Shown: positions 1-4,727 of the stretch, piece by piece
Position numbering within the stretch: the stretch's first letter is position 1
Layout: each line of letters opens with the position of its first letter
Source of the DNA: a bacterium
GTDB taxonomy: Bacteria; Bacillota_I; Bacilli_A; Acholeplasmatales; JAEDCM01
NCBI GenBank assembly: GCA_024695185.1
Contig: JAILIR010000010.1
Span: 1 to 6,967 of the forward strand
Direction of reading: 5' to 3'
DNA: 6,967 nucleotides
Program-made: the position numbers and the translations under genes
The notes under the pieces: generated by a model
Database searches by the model: none
The model's input: only the letters and a program-made list of their open reading frames with translations
Told to the model about the DNA's origin: nothing

Positions 1-1
1 T

Positions 2-787
2 ATCTATGAAGAAGCAGTATCTCTAGTTAATAAGGGTGTAAAGGAATTAGTATTAATTAGTCAAGATACTACTAGATATGGTACTGACTTAGGTAATACT
101 AATATTGTGAAGTTATTAAAAAGAATTGAGACTATTCCAAACTTGGAATTTGTTAGATGCTTATATTTGTATCCTTCTGATGTAACTGATGAATTAATTG
201 AATGTATTAAAGATAGTAAGGTAATAGTTCCGTACTTTGATATACCTGTTCAACATGCATCAGATAAGATGCTTAAACTAATGAATAGGCGTGATACAAA
301 TGAGGGGTTATATAAGTTAGTTGAAAGAATTAGAAAAGCCATTCCTAACGCCGTTATTCGTACTACAGTAATGGTAGGTTTTCCTTATGAAGAGGAAAGT
401 GATTTTGAGATATTAAAGAAGTTTGTAAAGGACATTAGATTTGATAGATTAGGTGGCTTTACTTATTCTAGGGAAGAAGATACTAAGGGCTATGATATGC
501 CTCAGGTTAATAAGAATACAGCTAAGCGTAGATTAAATGAAATTATGCATATTCAAGAAACTATATCTCTAGATAAGGGGTTAGAAAGAGTTGGAGAAAT
601 TCATAAGGCTATCGTAGAAGAGTTTGAAGGATATTATTATATTGCTAGAAGCTTTGCATTTGCTCCTGATGATGTAGATGGTTATTTATTTATTGAAAGT
701 GATACTAAGCTTAAGGTTGGAGAAGTAGTAAATGTTAAAATAACTGATGCTGATAGTTATAATCTTTTTGGGAAAAAACTTGATTAA
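2..787 (+). CDS. rimO: Ribosomal protein S12 methylthiotransferase RimO, 3' part (5' end outside window)
   Basis: RimO is a radical-SAM enzyme that adds a methylthio group to the conserved aspartate of ribosomal protein S12 in the cytoplasm. The open frame enters from the left edge and gives 261 codons before a TAA stop; full-length RimO is about 430-440 residues, so the N-terminal domain and the CxxxCxxC cluster motif lie upstream. Visible family landmarks are LISQDTTRYG near the start, the LYLYPSDVTDELI block, DIPVQHASDKMLKLMNRR, RTTVMVGFP and RFDRLGGFTYSREE, all characteristic of RimO rather than MiaB. The last ~65 residues form a TRAM-type RNA/protein-binding domain ending with VNVKITDADSYNLFGK. 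An internal ATG at 107 is not the start, because homology continues upstream of it. The usual GFPGET loop reads GFPYEE here. No terminator follows directly; the metA promoter overlaps the stop codon. Confidence 0.93.
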   Translation: MYEEAVSLVNKGVKELVLISQDTTRYGTDLGNTNIVKLLKRIETIPNLEFVRCLYLYPSDVTDELIECIKDSKVIVPYFDIPVQHASDKMLKLMNRRDTNEGLYKLVERIRKAIPNAVIRTTVMVGFPYEEESDFEILKKFVKDIRFDRLGGFTYSREEDTKGYDMPQVNKNTAKRRLNEIMHIQETISLDKGLERVGEIHKAIVEEFEGYYYIARSFAFAPDDVDGYLFIESDTKLKVGEVVNVKITDADSYNLFGKKLD

Positions 788-807
788 AAAAAAGATTGTG
801 TTATAAT
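780..807 (+). promoter_or_regulatory. Probable housekeeping-sigma promoter of the T-box/metA unit
   Basis: A -35-like TTGATT (780-785) and a perfect -10 TATAAT (802-807) are separated by 16 bp. The TGTGT before the -10 resembles the TRTG extended -10 element of Gram-positive promoters. The -35 overlaps the last codons and stop of rimO. Transcription would start near 814, just ahead of the T-box stem I. This is inferred from motif match and position only. Confidence 0.65.
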
Positions 808-813
808 TTATTT

Positions 814-1034
814 AAAGTGTTGAAAGAAAGAGAACATAGAAGAATTTATAGAGAGCTAATGGTTGGTGGAAATTAGTAAGGGAGCTATGTTTAGATGGTT
901 CTGGAGCTGTTTAGTCGATATGTAGGCTAAACCGGGAGTGCCCGTTATAGCTTTGAGGTCTATATTATTATAGATAAAAAAAGGTGGTACCACGTTTATA
1001 TAGCGTCCTTTAATTAGGACGCTTTTATTATTTT
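814..1034 (+). promoter_or_regulatory. T-box riboswitch leader, probably tRNA-Met responsive
   Basis: This untranslated leader senses uncharged tRNA and controls transcription into metA. The conserved T-box core AAAGGTGGTACCACG lies at 980-994. Stem I has a lower helix 831-835/898-902, an AGAG bulge motif, and a distal stem 856-860/872-876 closed around GGTTGGTGGAA. The specifier candidate is ATG at 895-897, just before the 3' strand of the lower helix and the GGAGCTG segment, where T-box specifiers normally sit. A helix 909-914/927-932 and CGGG/CCCG (933-936/941-944) match the stem II and IIA/B region; stem III is 958-964/969-975. In the antiterminator, 980-984 pairs with 1007-1011 and 992-994 with 1004-1006, leaving the 7-nt bulge TGGTACC (985-991). 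The bulge base T988 would pair with an A73 discriminator, as in tRNA-Met. The competing terminator shares 1004-1009. The T-box identity is firm; the Met specificity rests on the specifier register plus the downstream gene. Confidence 0.93.
1002..1034 (+). terminator. Rho-independent terminator of the T-box leader
   Basis: An 8-bp stem AGCGTCCT (1002-1009) / AGGACGCT (1016-1023) with a 6-nt loop is followed by a T-rich tract to about 1034. Its 5' arm overlaps the CCTTT that pairs with the T-box AAAGG, so terminator and antiterminator are mutually exclusive. Because rimO has no terminator of its own, rimO read-through transcripts would probably also end here when methionine is sufficient. Confidence 0.9.
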
Positions 1035-1038
1035 ATAG

Positions 1039-1046
1039 AAAGGGTG
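1039..1046 (+). promoter_or_regulatory. metA ribosome binding site (decides the start codon)
   Basis: AAAGGGTG lies with its GGG 8 nt before the ATG at 1053. A longer frame could begin at GTG 1044, but that codon is inside this ribosome binding site, so ATG 1053 is preferred. The ATG also gives a protein starting MPI, like E. coli MetA, and puts the catalytic residues at the family numbering. Confidence 0.8.
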
Positions 1047-1052
1047 ATTAAT

Positions 1053-1961
1053 ATGCCAATTGTAATTCCAAAGGATATTCCTGCATTTAAAATCTTAGAA
1101 GACGAGAACATATTTGTCATGTCTAACACAAGAGCAATGTCACAAGATATTAGACCTATTGAAATTTTAATACTTAACTTGATGCCTACTAAGATTGAGA
1201 CTGAAACACAACTTTTAAGATTACTTGCGAATTCACCACTTCAAATCAATCCTACATTCATTAACACTGAATCATATAAAAGTAAGCACATATCACAAGA
1301 ACATTTAGCTAGATTCTATAAGACATTTAGTGAGATAAAAAATAAGTTCTTTGATGGTATGATTATTACTGGTGCACCAGTAGAAAAGATGGAATATGAT
1401 GATGTATTATACTGGAAAGAATTAGAAGAAATATTTAAATATTCTAAGACTAATGTAACAAATACATTATTCATTTGTTGGGGTGCACAAGCAGGTTTAA
1501 AATATTTCTACGGAATTGATAAAAAACCGCTAGATAAAAAGCTATTCGGTGTTTTCAAACATAGAAAATGTGTTAAGTTTGAACAACTAGTAAATGGTAT
1601 TGATGATGTATTCTATATACCACATTCAAGACATACTTATATAGATGATTTAGATATACTTGAGTGCAAAGATTTGGTTCCTTTAGCAAAATCAGAGGAA
1701 GCAGGAATAGCAATCATTAAAAGTAAAGATAATAGCCAAATATTTGTCACAGGGCATATGGAATATGATAAGTTCACATTAAAGAATGAATATGAAAGAG
1801 ATTTAAGTAAGGGTCTACCTATTAATAGACCAGATAATTACTTCACTGATGAGACAAATAGTGATGTAGATGTTTTATGGAGATCAACAGCAAATATCTT
1901 CTTTACAAACTGGTTGAATTATTATGTATATCAAGTAACTCCATATGTGTTCAAAAAGTAA
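1053..1961 (+). CDS. metA: Homoserine O-acyltransferase MetA, predicted acetyl-CoA dependent
   Basis: MetA activates the hydroxyl of L-homoserine by acylation, the first committed step of methionine synthesis, in the cytoplasm. The product is 302 residues, close to E. coli MetA (309), and aligns from MPIVIP to the NYYVYQVTPY block near the C-terminus. The glutamine-amidotransferase-like fold carries the nucleophile Cys142 (TLFICWGAQ), His235 and Glu237 (FVTGHMEYD), at exactly the E. coli numbering when the ATG start is used. Position 111, in TGAPVEKMEY, is Glu; E. coli has Gly there. In the family, Glu111 is associated with acetyl-CoA and Gly111 with succinyl-CoA, so O-acetylhomoserine is the likely product despite the frequent annotation as succinyltransferase. 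Expression is controlled by the T-box leader immediately upstream. The gene ends with tandem stops (TAA TAA) and is followed by a long hairpin. Identity is firm; donor specificity is inferred from one residue. Confidence 0.96.
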   Translation: MPIVIPKDIPAFKILEDENIFVMSNTRAMSQDIRPIEILILNLMPTKIETETQLLRLLANSPLQINPTFINTESYKSKHISQEHLARFYKTFSEIKNKFFDGMIITGAPVEKMEYDDVLYWKELEEIFKYSKTNVTNTLFICWGAQAGLKYFYGIDKKPLDKKLFGVFKHRKCVKFEQLVNGIDDVFYIPHSRHTYIDDLDILECKDLVPLAKSEEAGIAIIKSKDNSQIFVTGHMEYDKFTLKNEYERDLSKGLPINRPDNYFTDETNSDVDVLWRSTANIFFTNWLNYYVYQVTPYVFKK

Positions 1962-1983
1962 TAATTTATATAAATGAATAAGG

Positions 1984-2066
1984 AAATATGCTATAATAAA
2001 AATGGTGGAATATCAAATTTGCTAATAAAAATGATATGAGCGTAATTTTTGTTATAGCATTTTTTA
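1984..2066 (+). terminator. Long AT-rich hairpin with U-tract after metA (probable terminator)
   Basis: A 16-bp stem is formed by ATGCTATAATAAAAAT (1988-2003) and ATTTTTGTTATAGCAT (2045-2060), with one T-G wobble (1997/2051). The apical 41 nt contain a nested 6-bp stem ATATCA (2010-2015) / TGATAT (2032-2037). The 3' arm is followed directly by TTTTT (2061-2065), as in an intrinsic terminator. The stem is AT-rich and the apical region large, which is atypical, so a processing site or regulatory RNA structure is an alternative. A TATAAT is embedded in the 5' arm. Confidence 0.65.
1987..1997 (+). promoter_or_regulatory. Candidate extended -10 promoter inside the hairpin arm, for the cellulase gene
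   Basis: TATGCTATAAT matches the extended -10 consensus (TGnTATAAT) and nearly equals the -10 region of the ppdK promoter (TATGTTATAAT). No recognisable -35 lies 15-18 bp upstream, where the sequence is AT-rich. A start near 2004 would give a leader of about 113 nt before the cellulase gene. A weaker alternative is TATAAA at 2084-2089 with a poor -35. The call rests on a short motif in AT-rich DNA. Confidence 0.4.
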
Positions 2067-2116
2067 TTCTATTTGTTGTAAAGTATAAACAAATTATTTA
2101 AAACGGGAGGTATAAT

Positions 2117-4573
2117 ATGAAAAAATTATTGTTAGTTTTGCTTTCTTGCGCTACAATTTTTACTTTTGCTGGATGCAAGAAAAAGACCAAAACAAATAAG
2201 ACTACTACAGCTAGCAATGTCACTCAAAGTCAAGATGATGATAACAACTTAATTGGTAATGGTGATTTTAGTTATGGTGAAGTTGAAGTCGCTGATTCTG
2301 GAGACAGAGTAATCTATGCCGAAAACGGAGGAGAATGGTGGTTATACGGCCTAGAAGGTGGCGGAGGCAGAATGTCAATTAACGATCAAAGACAAGTTGA
2401 AGTTGGTGTTGTTGCTACTGCTGGTAAGATGCATGGTGTTCAATTTGCATATGATGGCTTCGCAATTACAAAAGGAAGTAAATATGTATTTGAATTTGAT
2501 GCAAAATGTAATGTTGCAAGACAATTCGAAGTAAGAATTCAATATAATGGTGCAGGTTACGAAAACTATTTAATGGAAGGTAAGAAGGGTGACCTAATTG
2601 AATCAATCGGAACTGAAATGACTCATTTCAGATATGAGTTTACAAGTTTCGTATCAAATGCTGCTCCAAGAATGGCTTTAAACCTTGGTGCATTTGATGG
2701 AGATCCAGATATTGATCCAGCTAAGCAAGCTGCTGATCAACCTACATTCTTATTCACATTTGATAACTTCAAATTAGTTTGTGTGGAAGATTCAGGTGAA
2801 AAGATTGATACATTACACTTAGGTGATAGACCTCAAATTACACTTAACCAAGTAGGTTTCTTACCTAACCAAGTAAAGCAAGCTGTATTCAGATCTGATG
2901 ATAGCTCAACAATGGATAGAGATTGCTACATTTATGACTGTATTAATGAAGAAGTAACTGATTATCAATATCAAGTTAAGGTTCTAGGAATTAACCAAAG
3001 TTCAAAAGAATTCGTTGGTTTCGTTGATTTTTCTAGTTTCAAAACACCTGGTAGATATAAATTAGTTGGTTTTGAATATTGTGGTGAATCACCAGAATTC
3101 GTAATTGGTGATGATGTTTATACAGATTTAACTAATGACTTAGTTATGATGCTTTATAGACAAAGATGTGGTGTAGTTAAAGGCGCTGAAGGTGATAAAT
3201 TTGCTCATGCAGCTTGTCACCAAGATGAGGCTTATATTTATGGTACAACAACAAAGATTGATGTATCTGGTGGATGGCATGATGCTGGTGACTATGGTAA
3301 ATATGTAGTTGCTGGTGCTCAAACAGTTGCTAACCTATTAATGACTTATGAAAAGACAGTATATAACTCTTCATATGTATTCTTCTCATATGATGAGTAT
3401 GTTGAAAATGATGCTGCTATTCCTGATTTATTAGAAGAAGCTAAATATGAATTAGACTGGATGCTTAAGATGCAAAATGCTGAAGGTCAAGTATATCATA
3501 AGGTAAGTACTAAAGACTTCCCTGGAATCGAAGTATTACCACAAGATGATCATGCTGATCTATATGTTTCTCCAGTTTCATATGCTGCAACAGCTGATTT
3601 CGCTGCTGTAATGGCTTATGCTTCTAGAGTGTTCCAAGCTGCTGGTTTAACTAGCGATGCTGCTACTTATCTAGCTGCTGCTGAAGCTGCATTTGATGCT
3701 TTAGCAACAATGCAAAAGAAGTCATTCGTTAACCCAAGTGATATTAGTACTGGTGAATATCCTGATAGCGATTTAAATGATGAATTAGCATGGGCTGCAA
3801 TCGAATTATATGCTACTACTAGCGATGATAAATATTTAACATCATTCACATCAGCATTCAATAAGAATACTGATTTAGGATTTGGATGGGCTAATGTTAA
3901 TGGATTTGCTGCTTATGGAGCTCTAAAGTACCTTGCTTATGATGGTAATGAAACATTGTATAGTAGCGTAGCAAAGGCATTTATCAACTATGCTGATAAG
4001 ATGGTAGAATATGCTGATGCTGATGTTTACAATGTAACAATTGAAGGCGATGATGAAGGTAATTATGTATTTGAATGGGGTTCAAATTTAACTGTTGCTG
4101 GAAATGCAATTGTATTAGATTTAGCCGTTGAAATGTTAGATAATGTAAATCCTGATGCTTTAGCATTCTTACTACCTGAAGGTAGCACAGATTTAGCTCC
4201 AATTGTAAGTAAGAGAATTAAATCTTATACTAAAGTTAAACAATGTCAATTTAACTATTTACTTGGACAAAATGCTTGTGCATATTGCTTCGTAACTGGT
4301 TATGGTACACTTACTCCTGAAAATCCACATCATAGACCATCTGTAGCTAATGGTGTAGCTATGAAGGGTATGGTTATTGGTGGACCAGATTCAAACTTCG
4401 CTGCAAATGGTAATGACTCAGTAGCAACTCGTAACTGTACAGGCTATGCTCCTGCACATTGCTATATCGATAATAACAACAGCTGGTCAACAAATGAAAT
4501 TACAATTTATTGGAACTCTCCAGTAATCTACTTAGCTGTTTCAGTTATATCTGATGAATTAGCATTTGCTTAA
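2117..4573 (+). CDS. GH9 cellulase lipoprotein (CBM4/9-like, Ig-like and GH9 domains)
   Basis: This is a predicted surface-anchored beta-1,4-glucanase of 818 residues that hydrolyses cellulose or related beta-glucans outside the cell. A lipoprotein signal peptide ends in FAGC, with Cys20 the lipidation site, followed by a Lys/Thr/Asp-rich linker (21-43). Residues ~44-222 resemble a CBM4/9 carbohydrate-binding module (starting LIGNGDFSYG, ending FTFDNFKLV). Residues ~239-330 form the Ig-like domain typical of this GH9 subgroup (QITLNQVGFLPNQ). The GH9 (alpha/alpha)6 catalytic domain covers ~335-815: GGWHDAGDYGKY with Asp389 and Asp392 (nucleophilic water/base), the His signature LLGQNACAYCFVTGYG..NPHHRPS (His738/739, Arg740), and STNEITIYW with Glu794 as proton donor. 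Cys351, Cys367 and His368 sit where related enzymes bind a structural zinc. There is no dockerin, SLH or sortase motif. GGGAGG (2105-2110) precedes the ATG by 6 nt; the gene ends in TAA TAG. CbhA/CelK-type cellobiohydrolases share this CBM4-Ig-GH9 order, so exo- versus endo-activity is undecided. Confidence 0.94.
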   Translation: MKKLLLVLLSCATIFTFAGCKKKTKTNKTTTASNVTQSQDDDNNLIGNGDFSYGEVEVADSGDRVIYAENGGEWWLYGLEGGGGRMSINDQRQVEVGVVATAGKMHGVQFAYDGFAITKGSKYVFEFDAKCNVARQFEVRIQYNGAGYENYLMEGKKGDLIESIGTEMTHFRYEFTSFVSNAAPRMALNLGAFDGDPDIDPAKQAADQPTFLFTFDNFKLVCVEDSGEKIDTLHLGDRPQITLNQVGFLPNQVKQAVFRSDDSSTMDRDCYIYDCINEEVTDYQYQVKVLGINQSSKEFVGFVDFSSFKTPGRYKLVGFEYCGESPEFVIGDDVYTDLTNDLVMMLYRQRCGVVKGAEGDKFAHAACHQDEAYIYGTTTKIDVSGGWHDAGDYGKYVVAGAQTVANLLMTYEKTVYNSSYVFFSYDEYVENDAAIPDLLEEAKYELDWMLKMQNAEGQVYHKVSTKDFPGIEVLPQDDHADLYVSPVSYAATADFAAVMAYASRVFQAAGLTSDAATYLAAAEAAFDALATMQKKSFVNPSDISTGEYPDSDLNDELAWAAIELYATTSDDKYLTSFTSAFNKNTDLGFGWANVNGFAAYGALKYLAYDGNETLYSSVAKAFINYADKMVEYADADVYNVTIEGDDEGNYVFEWGSNLTVAGNAIVLDLAVEMLDNVNPDALAFLLPEGSTDLAPIVSKRIKSYTKVKQCQFNYLLGQNACAYCFVTGYGTLTPENPHHRPSVANGVAMKGMVIGGPDSNFAANGNDSVATRNCTGYAPAHCYIDNNNSWSTNEITIYWNSPVIYLAVSVISDELAFA

Positions 4574-4579
4574 TAGTTT

Positions 4580-4609
4580 AAAACGTCTCTACAATAGAGG
4601 CGTTTTTTT
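4580..4609 (+). terminator. Rho-independent terminator of the GH9 gene
   Basis: The arms AAAACGTCTCT (4580-4590) and AGAGGCGTTTT (4596-4606) form an 11-bp stem with one T-G wobble and a 5-nt loop, ACAAT. The 3' arm runs into seven consecutive T (4603-4609). It starts 7 nt after the stop and cleanly separates the cellulase from ppdK. Confidence 0.93.
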
Positions 4610-4653
4610 ATGCAGAAAGTGAAAAAAATGACAAGTAATGCGCTTTCTTATAA

Positions 4654-4683
4654 TTGAAATTAATATATTAACTATGTTATAAT
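4654..4683 (+). promoter_or_regulatory. ppdK promoter with extended -10
   Basis: TTGAAA (4654-4659) and TATAAT (4678-4683) are 18 bp apart, and TG at 4675-4676 makes an extended -10 (TATGTTATAAT). The start would be near 4690, giving a leader of about 38 nt that includes AGGAG at 4715-4719. A second TATAAT at 4649-4654 overlaps the -35; with ATGACA at 4628-4633 (15-bp spacer) it could be a weaker tandem promoter. Confidence 0.7.
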
Positions 4684-4690
4684 ATATTTA

Positions 4691-4702
4691 TCTCAAATGA
4701 GA
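4691..4702. repeat. Short inverted repeat at the predicted start of the ppdK transcript
   Basis: TCTCA (4691-4695) and TGAGA (4698-4702) are perfect inverted arms around AA. They lie at or just after the predicted transcription start, where they could be a small operator or a 5'-end hairpin. The arms are only 5 bp, so chance is a real possibility. Confidence 0.3.
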
Positions 4703-4727
4703 AACCAAGAGAAAAGGAGATTTGAAA

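Noticed and set aside
107..109. Start of rimO at an internal codon at 107
   Set aside because: The same frame is open to the left edge and encodes RimO-specific sequence (LISQDTTRYG) upstream, so the gene is simply cut by the window.
1044..1052. GTG start for metA at 1044, adding three residues
   Set aside because: The GTG overlaps the AAAGGGTG ribosome binding site, and the ATG at 1053 has good spacing and yields the exact MetA family residue numbering.
2002..2025. Seven-codon mini-ORF (MVEYQIC) inside the hairpin, as a possible leader peptide
   Set aside because: There is no ribosome binding site at proper spacing and no run of a regulatory amino acid; such short frames are expected by chance.
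3570..3730. GCT-rich stretch in the GH9 gene, looking like a triplet repeat
   Set aside because: It encodes an alanine-rich helical part of the GH9 barrel (TADFAAVMAYASRVF and following), normal for the family, and the triplets are not in a uniform array.
3140..4202. Minus-strand open frames opposite the GH9 gene
   Set aside because: They are antisense shadows of the GH9 coding frame, low in complexity, without ribosome binding sites or recognisable domains.
4634..4649. Possible catabolite-responsive element around AATGCGCTTTCTTA upstream of ppdK
   Set aside because: Aligned on the central CG it has about four mismatches to the cre consensus and only the right half resembles it.
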